This document shows, in pieces, positions 9,353 through 18,019 of a stretch of 64,000 bases of DNA. This DNA is from Streptomyces panaciradicis (GTDB lineage: Bacteria; Actinomycetota; Actinomycetes; Streptomycetales; Streptomycetaceae): the NCBI RefSeq assembly GCF_023516615.1, contig NZ_JAMGBF010000040.1, positions 43,177 to 107,176 on the forward strand. Reading direction: 5' to 3'. The translations under genes were made by a program, and so were the position numbers. The stretch's first letter is position 1. The number at the start of each line of letters is the position of its first letter. The notes beneath the pieces were generated by a model. It was given only the letters and a program-made list of their open reading frames with translations, ran no database searches and had not been told where the DNA came from.

Positions 9353-9372
9353 CGGTGACGGTGACGGTGACG
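9345..9372. repeat. GACGGT hexanucleotide microsatellite
   Basis: Four exact tandem copies of GACGGT followed by GACG, inside the gap between two acyl-CoA ligase genes. The unit is a multiple of three, so copy-number change alone would not shift frame. Confidence 0.85.
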
Positions 9373-9447
9373 AACACGGTGCCGTCCCTACGACGCGCGG
9401 GCACCCCGCCGCGTTCGATCCTCCGCCCCCCGTCGGCCCGGTGCCTG

Positions 9448-11010
9448 TCACACGGGCCGGGTGCGGCCCTTCCAGTACGGGTCCCGCAGTCGCCGTTTGT
9501 ACAGCTTGCCGTTGGGGTCGCGGGGCATTTCCGTGATGAAGTCGACGGTCCTGGGCCGCTTGTAGCCGGCGAGCCGTTCGGCGCAGTGCTCCAGGATGGA
9601 GGCGGCCAGCGCGGGGCCCGGCTCGTGTCCCGGCGCCGGTTCGACGACCGCCTTGACCTCCTCGCCCCAGTCGTCGTGCGGGATGCCGAAGACGGCGGCG
9701 TCCGCCACGGCGGGGTGGGCCAGGAGGGCGGACTCGATCTCGGCCGGGTAGATGTTGACCCCGCCCGAGATGATCATGTCGATCTTGCGGTCGCGGAGGA
9801 AGAGGTAGCCGTCCTCGTCGAGACAGCCGAGGTCGCCGACGGTGAAGTAGTCGCCGATGCGGTTCTTCCGTGTCTTGGCCTCGTCCTTGTGGTAGGCGAA
9901 GCCGCCGGTGTTCATCTTCATGTAGACGGTGCCCAGTTCGCCGGGCGGCAGCCGGTTGCCGTCCTCGTCGAAGACGGCGAGCTCGCTGATGGGCCACGCC
10001 TTGCCGACGGTGCCGGGCTTCTTCAGCCAGTCCTCGGCGGTGGCGAAGGCGCCGCCGCCCTCGCTGGCCGCGTAGTACTCCTCGACCGAGTCGCCCCACC
10101 ATTCGATCATGGCCCGTTTCACGTGGTCGGGACAGGGAGCGGCGCCGTGGATGGCGTGCCGCATGGACGACACGTCGTAGGAGCGGCGGACGTCCTCGGG
10201 CAGGGCCAGCAGCCGGTGGAACTGGGTGGGGACCATGTGGGTGTGCGTGCACTTGTGGACGTCGATGAGGCGCAGCATCTCCTCGGGCGTCCACTTGTCC
10301 ATCAGGACCAGGCGGTGGCCGATGTGCAGGGACGCGCCCGCGAACTGCAGGACGGCCGTGTGGTAGAGCGGCGAGCAGACGAGGTGGACGTTGCCGTCGA
10401 ACGGCTTGATGCCGAAGATGCCGAGGAAGCCGCCGAGGTAGGCCTCCTCCGGCGCCCGGCCGGGCAGCGGGCGGCGGATGCCGCGCGGCCGCCCGGTGGT
10501 GCCGGAGGTGTAGTTCATGACCCAGCCGAGCTCGCGGTCGGCGGGCGCCGACTCCGGCTGTCCGTCGAGGAGTTCGGCGTACGGGCGGAAGCCCTCGACC
10601 TCGCCGACGGCGTAGCGGTGGGTGGCCGGCAGGCCGGCCTCGTCGGCGGCGTGGCGGGCGGGACCGGCGAACCGCTCGTGGGCGATGAGCACCTTGGCGC
10701 CCGAGTCGGCGACGATCCAGCCGATCTCCGGTCCGACGAAGTGGTGGTTGACCGGCACGAGATAGAGACCGGCCTGGCTGGCGGCGAGGTAGGCGGTGAG
10801 GAACTCGACGCCGTTGGGCAGGACGACCGCGAAGGCGTCCCCGCGCGACAGTCCCGCGGCACGCAGGCCGTGCACGAGGCGGTTGGCGGCGGCGTGCAGG
10901 CGTCCGGCGGTCCACTCCTCGCCGTCGGGGGCGATGAGGACCTTCCGGTCGGGGTCGGCGGCGGCCTGGGCCCAGAATCCGGCCGGGGGCGTACTCGTCG
11001 TGCTCGTCAT
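9448..11010 (-). CDS. Acyl-CoA synthetase (bile-acid/steroid-type FadD)
   Basis: 520-residue AMP-forming ligase with VMNYTSGTTGRPRGIRRP, YAASEGGGAFATAEDW, VGDLGCLDEDGYLFLRDRKIDMIISGGVNIYPAE and the terminal catalytic region DPNGKLYKRRLRDPYW. The GIRRPLPG segment after the P-loop and the RDRKIDMIISGG stretch match the subfamily often annotated as bile-acid or cholanoyl CoA ligases. Its ATG overlaps the stop of the upstream nitronate-monooxygenase-like gene (4-base overlap at 11007-11010), so the two are translated together and probably act on the same substrate class. Confidence 0.88.
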   Translation of the reverse strand: MTSTTSTPPAGFWAQAAADPDRKVLIAPDGEEWTAGRLHAAANRLVHGLRAAGLSRGDAFAVVLPNGVEFLTAYLAASQAGLYLVPVNHHFVGPEIGWIVADSGAKVLIAHERFAGPARHAADEAGLPATHRYAVGEVEGFRPYAELLDGQPESAPADRELGWVMNYTSGTTGRPRGIRRPLPGRAPEEAYLGGFLGIFGIKPFDGNVHLVCSPLYHTAVLQFAGASLHIGHRLVLMDKWTPEEMLRLIDVHKCTHTHMVPTQFHRLLALPEDVRRSYDVSSMRHAIHGAAPCPDHVKRAMIEWWGDSVEEYYAASEGGGAFATAEDWLKKPGTVGKAWPISELAVFDEDGNRLPPGELGTVYMKMNTGGFAYHKDEAKTRKNRIGDYFTVGDLGCLDEDGYLFLRDRKIDMIISGGVNIYPAEIESALLAHPAVADAAVFGIPHDDWGEEVKAVVEPAPGHEPGPALAASILEHCAERLAGYKRPRTVDFITEMPRDPNGKLYKRRLRDPYWKGRTRPV

Positions 11011-12116
11011 TCACCGCTCCTTCCGGCGATGCGGTTGACGCGGTCGACGGCTTCCTCGAAGCCGCGGGTGAGGTCGTCGAAGACCGCCTGGACGCTGCGT
11101 TCGCTGGTCATCCGGCCGACGATCTGGCCGACCGGGGTGCCGAGCAGGGGCTCGACCTCGTACTTCTGGATGCGGGTGAGTGCGTCGGCGACCAGCAGGC
11201 CCTGCAGGGGCATGGGGAGGGTGCCCGGTCCGCTGGGGTCGTCCCAGGCGTCGGTCCATTCGGTGCGCAGCTGGCGTGCGGGCTTGCCGGTCAGGGCGCG
11301 GGAGCGGACGGTGTCGCCGGACCCGGCGGCCAGCAGTTTGCGGGTCACGGCGGGCGAGGAGAGGTCGGCCTCGGTACAGGTCAGCCAGAGGGAGCCGAGC
11401 CACACCCCCTGGGCGCCGAGGGCGAGGGCGGCGGCCACCTGCTGTCCGCTGCCGATGCCTCCGGCGGCCAGGACCGGCAGCGGGTCCACGGCCTCGACGA
11501 CCTCCGGCGTGAGGACCATGGAGGCGATCTCGCCGGTGTGGCCGCCCGCCTCGTAGCCCTGGGCGACGACGATGTCGATGCCGCCCTCCTTGTGCTTGAG
11601 GGCGTGCCGGGCGCTGCCCGCGAGCGCGGCGACCAGCACGTCCTGCTGGTGGGCGCGGGCGACCACGTCGGCGGGCGGGGAGCCGAGGGCGTTGGCCAGC
11701 AGCCGGATCGGGTAGTCGAAGGCGACGTCGAGCTGGCTGCGGGCGACCTGTTCCATCCAGCCGGTGATGCGCCAGCCGGCCACGTCGCCCTCGGCGAGTT
11801 CCGGTACGCCGTACTTGGCGAGGGTGTCCTGGACGAACTGGCGGTGCCCCTCGGGGATCATCGCCTCGACGTCGGCCTCCGTGACCCCTTCCACCTTCTT
11901 GGCGGGCATGACGACGTCGAGGCCGTAGGGCTTGCCGTCGACGTGGGCCTCGACCCAGTCGAGGTCGCGCTTGAGGTCGTCGGGGGCGGTGTAGCGGACC
12001 GCGCCGAGCACTCCGAAACCGCCGGCCCGGCTGATGGCCGCGGCGACGGCGGGGAACGGCGTGAAGCCGAAGATCGCGTGCTCGACTCCCAGTTTCTTGC
12101 TCAGCTCCGTCTGCAT
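11007..12116 (-). CDS. Nitronate monooxygenase / NPD-family flavoprotein
   Basis: 369 residues, FMN-dependent TIM barrel of the 2-nitropropane dioxygenase family. Visible: FGFTPFPAVAAAISRAGGFGVLGA at the N-terminus, the central VAQGYEAGGHTG loop and the phosphate-binding PVLAAGGIGSGQQVAAALALGAQGVWLGS. The family also includes FabK-like and steroid-associated reductases, so true nitronate oxidation is not assured. First gene of a two-gene unit with the ligase downstream. A 7-bp inverted repeat with a 3-base gap lies 43 bases upstream. Confidence 0.85.
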   Translation of the reverse strand: MQTELSKKLGVEHAIFGFTPFPAVAAAISRAGGFGVLGAVRYTAPDDLKRDLDWVEAHVDGKPYGLDVVMPAKKVEGVTEADVEAMIPEGHRQFVQDTLAKYGVPELAEGDVAGWRITGWMEQVARSQLDVAFDYPIRLLANALGSPPADVVARAHQQDVLVAALAGSARHALKHKEGGIDIVVAQGYEAGGHTGEIASMVLTPEVVEAVDPLPVLAAGGIGSGQQVAAALALGAQGVWLGSLWLTCTEADLSSPAVTRKLLAAGSGDTVRSRALTGKPARQLRTEWTDAWDDPSGPGTLPMPLQGLLVADALTRIQKYEVEPLLGTPVGQIVGRMTSERSVQAVFDDLTRGFEEAVDRVNRIAGRSGE

Positions 12117-12158
12117 GGGCGCAGGATGCCGCAGTCCTCCGGACGACGGAAGGCCTTT

Positions 12159-12175
12159 TCTGATGCTCCGTCAGA
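12159..12175. promoter_or_regulatory. Putative TetR-type operator before the NPD-ligase operon
   Basis: TCTGATG-CTC-CGTCAGA: 7-bp arms with one mismatch and a 3-base gap, 43 bases upstream of the start at 12116. Its position and form fit a repressor site; the regulator is unknown. Confidence 0.4.
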
Positions 12176-12281
12176 TTTCTTGCCACCGCCCCGCCCTGTT
12201 GACACACCGCACCCCTGACACGAAAGTTTCCGTCCGCAAGGTGATCCCGGAAAGATACTTTCAGGCACGGGAGGCTCACCC

Positions 12282-14063
12282 ATGACGGACGACGCGGCGA
12301 CCCGGCCGGGCCTCTCCCGGCGCCAACTGGCCCGAAGAACCCTCGCCCTGGGCGGCGCCCTGGCCATCGCCCCGTTCCCCGCCGGCCCGGCGGCCGCGGC
12401 CTCCCCCGGCCCGACGCACCCCACCCTTCGCTACGGCTCGCCCGAGCGCGCCGGCCTGCTCGCCGAGCACCTCGGCCAACTGGTCACGGACGCCGAGGCG
12501 TTCCTCGGCCCCTCCCCCAAGCACCCGTGGTACGCGGGCGCCGTCCTGCTGGCCGGGCGCGGCGGCACCGTGGCACTGCACCGGCCCATCGGCATGGCGG
12601 TGCGCTACCGGTCGTACGACGAGAAGACCGACACCGGCGTCGAGTTCCCGGCCGGCCGGCAGATCCCCATGTCCGAGGACACCGTCTTCGACCTCGCCTC
12701 CGTCTCCAAGCTGTTCACCTCGCTGCTGGCGGTGCGGGCGATGGAGCGGGGTGAGGTGGAGCTGGAGGCGACGGTCGCCTCGTACGTCCCGGAGTTCGGG
12801 GCCGCCGGCAAGCAGGACGTCACCGTTCGCCAACTCCTCACCCACACCTCGGGCTTCCGCGACTGGATCCCCCTGTACAAGGCACCGACGTACGAGGCCA
12901 GGATCCAGCTCGTCTACGACCAGGCCCCGATCAACCCGCCGGGCACGAAGTACCTCTACTCCGACCTGAACCTGATCTCCCTCCAGCTGGTCCTGGAGAG
13001 GGTCACGGGCCGCACCCTGGACGTCCTGCTGCGCGAGGACATCACCGAGCCGCTCGGCCTGGAGCGCACCCGCTACAACCCGCCCGCCTCCTGGCGGCCG
13101 GCGATCGCGGCCACGGAGGACGAGCGGGCGCCCTGGTCCGGTCTCGACCGCGGGCTGGTGTGGGGCGAGGTGCACGACGAGAACGCCTACAGCCTGGGCG
13201 GGGTCGCCGGCCACGCCGGGGTGTTCTCCTGCGCCTGGGACCTGGCCGTGCTCGGCCGGACCCTGCTGAGCGGCGGCGCCTACGGCCGCACCCGCATCCT
13301 GCGCCCGGAATCGGTGAAGTCGCTGTTCACCGACTTCAACACCGCTTTCCCCGGGCACGAGCACGGCCTGGGCTTCGAGCTCTACCAGCACTGGTACATG
13401 GGCGCGATGGCGACCCCGCGCACCGCCGGTCACACCGGCTTCACCGGCACCTCGCTGGTCCTGGACCCGACGACGGACTCCTTCCTCGTCGTGCTCGGCA
13501 ACTCGGTCCACCCGGTGCGCACATGGCGCTCCGGTTCCGCTCCCCGGGTCGCCGCCGGCAACCGTCTGGCGCGGGCCGTGCCCGTCCGCCCCGTGCGCGG
13601 ACGTACCGCCTGGTTCTCCGGCATGGCGAGCGCCACGACGGCCACGCTCACCCTGCCCGCGCTCGACACCCGGCGGGGCGGCGCGCGGCTCGGCGCCGCA
13701 CTGTGGTGGGACACCGAACCGGCCTCGGACACACTGGCGTTGGAGACCACCGCCGACGGCGGGACGACCTGGCAGCCCCTGCCGTTCACGACCACGCGCC
13801 ACGGCGAGCCGCCGCAGGAGCACCCGTCGGGCTCGGTCACGGGCTGGTCGGGCCGCGTCTGGCACCGCCTGACGGCCGACCTTCCGGCCGCCGCCCAACT
13901 GGGCGTGCGCTGGCGGTACTCGACGGACCGGCTGTACGTGGGACGGGGTGCGTACGTCGACGCGATCCGGGTCCGGGCGGCCGGCGATGTGCTCTTCGAC
14001 GAAGCCCGTCCGGCCGACTCGGCACGGATCACGCCGGTGGGCTGGACCGCGTCGGCGGACTAG
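12282..14063 (+). CDS. Secreted serine hydrolase (class C beta-lactamase family), Tat exported
   Basis: 593 residues. The N-terminus has a twin-arginine signal (LSRRQLARRTLALGG) followed by an Ala-rich hydrophobic stretch. The catalytic domain shows SVSKLF (S-x-x-K), then YSDLN in the Y-S/A-N position, and a late HTGFTGTS motif in the place of KTG. Members of this family act as esterases, D-aminopeptidases or penicillin-binding-like proteins. The last 150 residues form a separate beta-rich domain (TAWFSGMASATTATLTLP onward), perhaps carbohydrate or wall binding. ATG follows GGGAGG. It is divergent from the NPD-ligase operon. Confidence 0.85.
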   Translation: MTDDAATRPGLSRRQLARRTLALGGALAIAPFPAGPAAAASPGPTHPTLRYGSPERAGLLAEHLGQLVTDAEAFLGPSPKHPWYAGAVLLAGRGGTVALHRPIGMAVRYRSYDEKTDTGVEFPAGRQIPMSEDTVFDLASVSKLFTSLLAVRAMERGEVELEATVASYVPEFGAAGKQDVTVRQLLTHTSGFRDWIPLYKAPTYEARIQLVYDQAPINPPGTKYLYSDLNLISLQLVLERVTGRTLDVLLREDITEPLGLERTRYNPPASWRPAIAATEDERAPWSGLDRGLVWGEVHDENAYSLGGVAGHAGVFSCAWDLAVLGRTLLSGGAYGRTRILRPESVKSLFTDFNTAFPGHEHGLGFELYQHWYMGAMATPRTAGHTGFTGTSLVLDPTTDSFLVVLGNSVHPVRTWRSGSAPRVAAGNRLARAVPVRPVRGRTAWFSGMASATTATLTLPALDTRRGGARLGAALWWDTEPASDTLALETTADGGTTWQPLPFTTTRHGEPPQEHPSGSVTGWSGRVWHRLTADLPAAAQLGVRWRYSTDRLYVGRGAYVDAIRVRAAGDVLFDEARPADSARITPVGWTASAD

Positions 14064-14066
14064 GTC

Positions 14067-14130
14067 GTGTGTCGAGAGTCCCGTCGTCCGCCCGAAGGGC
14101 GTCGCGGGGCTGGCGGGACTTTCGACACAC
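14067..14130 (+). terminator. Long stem-loop after the serine hydrolase
   Basis: GTGTGTCGAGAGTCCCG (14067-14083) pairs with CGGGACTTTCGACACAC (14114-14130) with one mismatch in 17. The stem starts four bases after the stop codon and has a 30-base loop that is itself GC-rich. Confidence 0.6.
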
Positions 14131-14191
14131 GCCCTGGGACCGGACGAAAATCCCCGATCGGCCGGCGCCGTCGTCGGCTAGCGTGCGGTCC

Positions 14192-14608
14192 ATGAACCGA
14201 CGGCGGCAGAAGAAGCTCACCGGCCGGCTCTTCGCGGCGATCCTGCGGGACGACGCCGCCGAGGTGGCCGCGCTTGTGCGGGCCGGAGCCGATCCGGGAC
14301 GAGCCGACCGCGAGGGCACCACCCCGCTGTACGAGGCCGCCGTCAACGGCCGGGCCCCGATCGTCCGTCTGCTCCTGGCGGCCGGCGCCCCGCCCGACGC
14401 CGAGAGCGGCGGGATCGGCGCGGAGGGCACACCGCTGTGCGCCGCCGCGTGCTGGGGACACACCGAGGTGGTACGGGAGTTGCTGGCACACGGCGCCGAT
14501 CCGTCCCTGCGCGAGGATCACGGCACCGGCTGGTCCCCGCTGCGGTGGGCCGAGAACGGCCCGCACCCCGGCACCGCCGCACTCCTCACCGCGGCCGGTG
14601 CGGGCTGA
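14192..14608 (+). CDS. Ankyrin-repeat protein
   Basis: 138 residues from ATG at 14192. About three ankyrin repeats are visible: DDAAEVAALVRAGADPGRAD, EGTTPLYEAAVNGRAPIVRLLLAAGAPP and EGTPLCAAACWGHTEVVRELLAHGADP. No other domain. Small bacterial ankyrin proteins are usually cytoplasmic protein-binding modules; no partner is obvious. Its 3' end overlaps the convergent LLM oxidoreductase gene by 23 bases. Confidence 0.85.
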   Translation: MNRRRQKKLTGRLFAAILRDDAAEVAALVRAGADPGRADREGTTPLYEAAVNGRAPIVRLLLAAGAPPDAESGGIGAEGTPLCAAACWGHTEVVRELLAHGADPSLREDHGTGWSPLRWAENGPHPGTAALLTAAGAG

Positions 14609-15476
14609 CCAGTTCGTCGGCGACCCAGCGCGCGACCCCGGCGGGGTACGGCGCCGGCAGCCCGAGCACGATGTGCCCGAAGCCGGCGTCGAGGACCTCG
14701 CCGATCGCGGCGCGGGTGGTGCCGGGCCGGTCGTAGTCCACGGGCAGGTGGACCGAGCGGGTGACGGCCGCCGGATCGCGGCCGATCTCGGCGCAGTAGC
14801 GGTCGAGCAGCGCGCTGCGGCGGACCACGTCCTCGAGGTCACCGCCCGGGATGTTCCACAGGTCGGCGTGCTCGGCGGCCACCCGCAGGGTCGCGGCGGA
14901 GCGGCCGCCGATCAGGATCGGCGGATGCGGGCGCTGGACGGGCTTGGGGTTGGCGAAGGCTCCGGTGAGGTGGTGCTGGGTGCCGTGGAAGTCGAAGGGC
15001 TTGTCCTCCGTCCACAGCCGCCGGATCAGCGTGCAGGCCTCGGCGAGACTCCGTACCGCGTCCGCGGTGTCCTGGAAGGGCAGGCCGTACGCCGGGTACT
15101 CGCGCCGGGCCTCGGGAGGGTGGGGGCGGGAGCCGACGCCGATGCCGAAGTCGAGCCGGCCGCCGGAGACGATGTCGACGGTCGTGGCGATCTTGGCCAG
15201 GACGGCGGGGGGCCGGAACCTGTTGCTGGTCACCAGCAGCCCCAGCCGCAGCCGCCGGGTCTGCGCGGCGAGGGCCGACAGCAGCGTCCAGCCCTCGAGG
15301 ATCGGCCCGTCCGGGTCGCCGCCGATCGGCATGAGGTGGTCGAACAGCCAGGCGTGCTCGATCTCCGGAACGGTGTCCGCCTCGCGCCAGACGGTGAGGA
15401 CGTCCTCGTACGACACCTGCATGGGGGCGGTCATGATCCCGAAGCTGGGGGTGGTCGGCCGGGTGGTCTGTGACAT
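14586..15476 (-). CDS. LLM-class F420-dependent oxidoreductase
   Basis: 296-residue luciferase-like TIM barrel: HAWLFDHLMPIGG, LGLLVTSNRFRPPAVLAKIATTVDIVSGGRLDFGIGVG, and ILIGGRSAATLRVAAEHADLWN are typical of the F420-dependent subgroup, which exchanges hydride with coenzyme F420. Downstream of the aldo/keto reductase with an 18-base gap, so both are probably in one redox operon controlled by the divergent TetR regulator. Confidence 0.88.
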   Translation of the reverse strand: MSQTTRPTTPSFGIMTAPMQVSYEDVLTVWREADTVPEIEHAWLFDHLMPIGGDPDGPILEGWTLLSALAAQTRRLRLGLLVTSNRFRPPAVLAKIATTVDIVSGGRLDFGIGVGSRPHPPEARREYPAYGLPFQDTADAVRSLAEACTLIRRLWTEDKPFDFHGTQHHLTGAFANPKPVQRPHPPILIGGRSAATLRVAAEHADLWNIPGGDLEDVVRRSALLDRYCAEIGRDPAAVTRSVHLPVDYDRPGTTRAAIGEVLDAGFGHIVLGLPAPYPAGVARWVADELVSPHRPR

Positions 15477-15494
15477 GGCGGTTCTCCCCGGGTC

Positions 15495-16514
15495 TCAGCG
15501 GCGCCGCAGCGACGCGTCCAGCAGCGCCGGCGGCGCGTCGAACTTCTCGTGGGCGGCGAGGTCGGTGCCGGGCGCGACGACGGCGTCGATCGCGTCGAGC
15601 ACGTCGGCGGAGAGCACCGTGTCGGCCGCGGCGAGCTGGCTGCGCAGGTGGTCGAGGGTGCGCGGGCCGATGAGCGCGGCGGTGACGGCGGGGTGCGCGG
15701 TCACGAAGCCGAGGGCGAGCTGGATCAGGGTCAGTCCGGCCTCGTCGGCGATCTCGGCGAGCCGCTCGACGGCGTCGAGCCGGGCCCTGTTGTGGGGCAG
15801 GCTCAGGTCGAAGCGTTCCGGCATGAGCGCCGAGCGGTTGGTGGTGACGTCACCGCCCCGGCGGACGGCGCCCGTCAGCCAGCCCGAGGCGAGCGGGCTC
15901 CACACCAGTACGCCGAGGCCGTACTCCTCGGCCACGGGCAGGACATGGGCCTCGACGCCGCGCTGCAGGATCGAGTAGCTGGGCTGTTCGGTGACGTAGC
16001 GGCCCAGGTGGTGCTCGCGGGCGGCCCACTGGGCCTGCACGATGCGGTGGGCGGGGAAGGTCGAGGAGCCGAAGTAGCGGATCTTCCCGGCCCGTTGGAG
16101 GTCGGTGAGGGCCGACAGTGTCTCCTCGTCGCTGGTCGTCGGGTCCCATCGGTGGATCTGGTAGAGGTCGACGTGGTCGACGCCGAGCCGGCGCAGGCTG
16201 TCCTCGAGTGCGGTGACCAGCCACCGGCGTGAACTGCCGCGGTGGTTGCGCTCGTCGCCCATCGGCATGGTCGCCTTGGTGGCGAGCACGATGTCGTCGC
16301 GGCGGCCCGCGATGGCCTTGCCGACCATCTCCTCCGACCCGCCGGCGCTGTACATGTCCGCGGTGTCGATGAGGTTGACGCCCGCCTCCAGGGCGGCGTC
16401 GACGATGGCCGTGGCCTCGTCCTGGGTGGTGTTCCCGATGGCGCCGAAGTTCATCGCGCCCAGCGCGAGCGAGCTGACCTGCACACCGGTGCGGCCCAAG
16501 GTGCGGTACTGCAT
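15495..16514 (-). CDS. Aldo/keto reductase
   Basis: 339 residues. (beta/alpha)8 NADPH-dependent carbonyl reductase with the catalytic Asp-Tyr in LIDTADMYSAGGSEE, lysine in ATKATMP and the His in VDLYQIHRWDP. The late motif GPRTLDHLRSQLAAAD resembles the cofactor-binding C-terminal part. First gene of a two-gene minus-strand operon with the F420-type oxidoreductase; its promoter region holds two palindromes shared with the divergent TetR gene. Confidence 0.9.
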   Translation of the reverse strand: MQYRTLGRTGVQVSSLALGAMNFGAIGNTTQDEATAIVDAALEAGVNLIDTADMYSAGGSEEMVGKAIAGRRDDIVLATKATMPMGDERNHRGSSRRWLVTALEDSLRRLGVDHVDLYQIHRWDPTTSDEETLSALTDLQRAGKIRYFGSSTFPAHRIVQAQWAAREHHLGRYVTEQPSYSILQRGVEAHVLPVAEEYGLGVLVWSPLASGWLTGAVRRGGDVTTNRSALMPERFDLSLPHNRARLDAVERLAEIADEAGLTLIQLALGFVTAHPAVTAALIGPRTLDHLRSQLAAADTVLSADVLDAIDAVVAPGTDLAAHEKFDAPPALLDASLRRR

Positions 16515-16574
16515 GTCCGTGTCTCCTCATGGCAGGGGTGGTGACCGGGTTCGCGCTCTGCCAGAATGAACAGA

Positions 16575-16593
16575 ACCGGAACCTCGTTCCGGT
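16575..16593. promoter_or_regulatory. TetR operator 1
   Basis: ACCGGAAC-CTC-GTTCCGGT: perfect 8-bp arms with a 3-base centre, between the divergent aldo/keto reductase and TetR genes. Confidence 0.7.
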
Positions 16594-16602
16594 ACTGACG
16601 AT

Positions 16603-16619
16603 ACGGAACCGTGTTCCGT
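16603..16619. promoter_or_regulatory. TetR operator 2
   Basis: ACGGAAC-CGT-GTTCCGT: perfect 7-bp arms with the same 3-base centre and the same GGAAC/GTTCC core as operator 1, 27 bp away centre to centre. It covers an in-frame upstream GTG (16611), which argues against using that start for the regulator. Confidence 0.7.
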
Positions 16620-16652
16620 TTTTGCAAGGCGACGGTGGAAGGGATCAACGCT

Positions 16653-17252
16653 GTGATCGACGGCGACAGCGACGAGACGGGCGGGCGCGGGGCCCCGTCC
16701 CGGCGCAAGGACGCCCGGCGCAACAAGGAGACGCTGCTGGAGGCGGCCGCCGCGGTCTTCGTCGCCAAGGGCGTGGACGCGCCGGTGCGGGACATCGCGG
16801 CCGAGGCGGGCGTCGGGCTGGGCACGCTGTACCGGCACTTCCCCACCCGGGCGGACCTGATCATCGGCGTGTACCGGCACCAGGTGGAGGCCTGCGCCGA
16901 GGCCGGCCCGGCCCTCCTGGAGAGCAGCGGGAGCCCGTACACCGCGCTGGCACTCTGGATCGACCGGTTCGTCGACTTCCTGGTCACCAAGCACGGCCTG
17001 GCCGGCGTACTGCAGTCCGACAGCGCCGGTTTCGAGACGCTGCACGCCTACTTCCTCGATCGCCTCGTCCCCGTCTGCGCACAGCTCCTCACCGCCGCGG
17101 AGACCGCCGGCGAGATCCGCACCGGGCTGACGGCCTACGAACTCATGCGCGGCGTCGGCAACCTGTGCGCCGGCGCGGAGACCGACCCCGCCTACGACGC
17201 CCGCCGCCTGGTCGAACTCCTCGTGGCGGGACTGCGCGCGATGCCGTCCTAG
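16653..17252 (+). CDS. TetR-family transcriptional regulator
   Basis: 199 residues from GTG at 16653, chosen because GGAAGG lies 11 bases upstream and the longer start at 16611 would fall inside an operator. The N-terminal HTH is clear: DIAAEAGVGLGTLYRHFPTRADLI. The ligand-binding domain is all-helical and of normal length (TetR_C subgroup with ESSGSPYTALALWIDRFVDFLV). Divergent from the aldo/keto reductase-LLM operon; two matching palindromes in the shared promoter suggest it represses itself and that operon. Confidence 0.92.
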   Translation: MIDGDSDETGGRGAPSRRKDARRNKETLLEAAAAVFVAKGVDAPVRDIAAEAGVGLGTLYRHFPTRADLIIGVYRHQVEACAEAGPALLESSGSPYTALALWIDRFVDFLVTKHGLAGVLQSDSAGFETLHAYFLDRLVPVCAQLLTAAETAGEIRTGLTAYELMRGVGNLCAGAETDPAYDARRLVELLVAGLRAMPS

Positions 17253-18019
17253 CCTGCCGCTCGGGCCGTCAGAACCGGCTGGTGGAAGCCGGTGGCCTCC
17301 GGCGAATGCCAGTCGAGGCCGTCGAACCCCGCCGCGCTCGCGGCTTCCACCAGCTGCTCCCGCGACAGCGCCCGGGAGGCGGCACGCCGGAGGCGGACCT
17401 CCCAGCCCTCCCCCTGCGGCAGGAGCTGGAAGTACTCCTGGTCGTAGTGCTCGCCGTCCTCGTGCCAGTGCCAGAGCTGGAAGGTGATCGTGCGGCCGTC
17501 CGGGCCGTACGACACCTGCGGCGGCGTCGAGGCGGGACGGGTGCGCCGGAGGGCGTCGTAGTCCCGGAGGGTGAGCAGGAGCAGCCCGTCGTCGCGCAGC
17601 GTTCGCCGCATCTCGCCGAGCGCCACGGCCGTGTCCTCGCAGCTCATGAGGTGGGCGATGGAGTTGTCGGCGCAGACGACCGCGTCGAAGGCGCCCGGCC
17701 GGAACGGCAGCCGGCGCATGTCGGCCGCCGTGACCGGGAGTTCGACGCCGCGGGCCGCGGCTTCGGCGGCGGCCCGTGCGGCGGCGACGGGGCTCAGGTC
17801 GCTGCCGACGACGCGGTGTCCGGCGCGGGCCAGCCCGATCGCCTGCGTGCCGATGCCGCAGGCGCAGTCCAGCAACCGGTGCGGCCCCGGGCCGAGTTCG
17901 CTCCGGAGCAGGCCGTCCAGGACGGCGGCCTGACGGGCGATGCTCGCCTCCCAGTCCGGGAAGATCCGGTGGTAGTCGGGGGCCAGCGAGTCGTAGAAGT
18001 CTCCGGCCGAGGAGGTCAC
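17249..18019 (-). CDS. Class I SAM-dependent methyltransferase
   Basis: 256 residues from GTG at 18019, which overlaps the stop of the upstream oxidase (GTGA). SAM motif I LLDCACGIGTQAIGLARAG, motif II acid in VVGSDLSP, then AFDAVVCADNSIAHL and a late LLLLTLRDYD strand. The YDSLAPDYHRIFPDW start is typical for ubiquinone/glycine-type small-molecule methyltransferases. Substrate unknown; translational coupling with the phytoene-dehydrogenase-like enzyme suggests they modify the same compound. Its 3' end overlaps the convergent TetR gene by four bases. Confidence 0.88.
   Translation of the reverse strand: MTSSAGDFYDSLAPDYHRIFPDWEASIARQAAVLDGLLRSELGPGPHRLLDCACGIGTQAIGLARAGHRVVGSDLSPVAAARAAAEAAARGVELPVTAADMRRLPFRPGAFDAVVCADNSIAHLMSCEDTAVALGEMRRTLRDDGLLLLTLRDYDALRRTRPASTPPQVSYGPDGRTITFQLWHWHEDGEHYDQEYFQLLPQGEGWEVRLRRAASRALSREQLVEAASAAGFDGLDWHSPEATGFHQPVLTARAAG

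Noticed and set aside
12199..12228. Sigma70-type promoter with TTGACA at 12199
   Set aside because: No acceptable -10 hexamer at 16-18 bases; only the -35-like half is visible.
16611..16652. Longer TetR start at GTG 16611
   Set aside because: It would begin inside operator 2 and has no ribosome site; GTG at 16653 has GGAAGG upstream.
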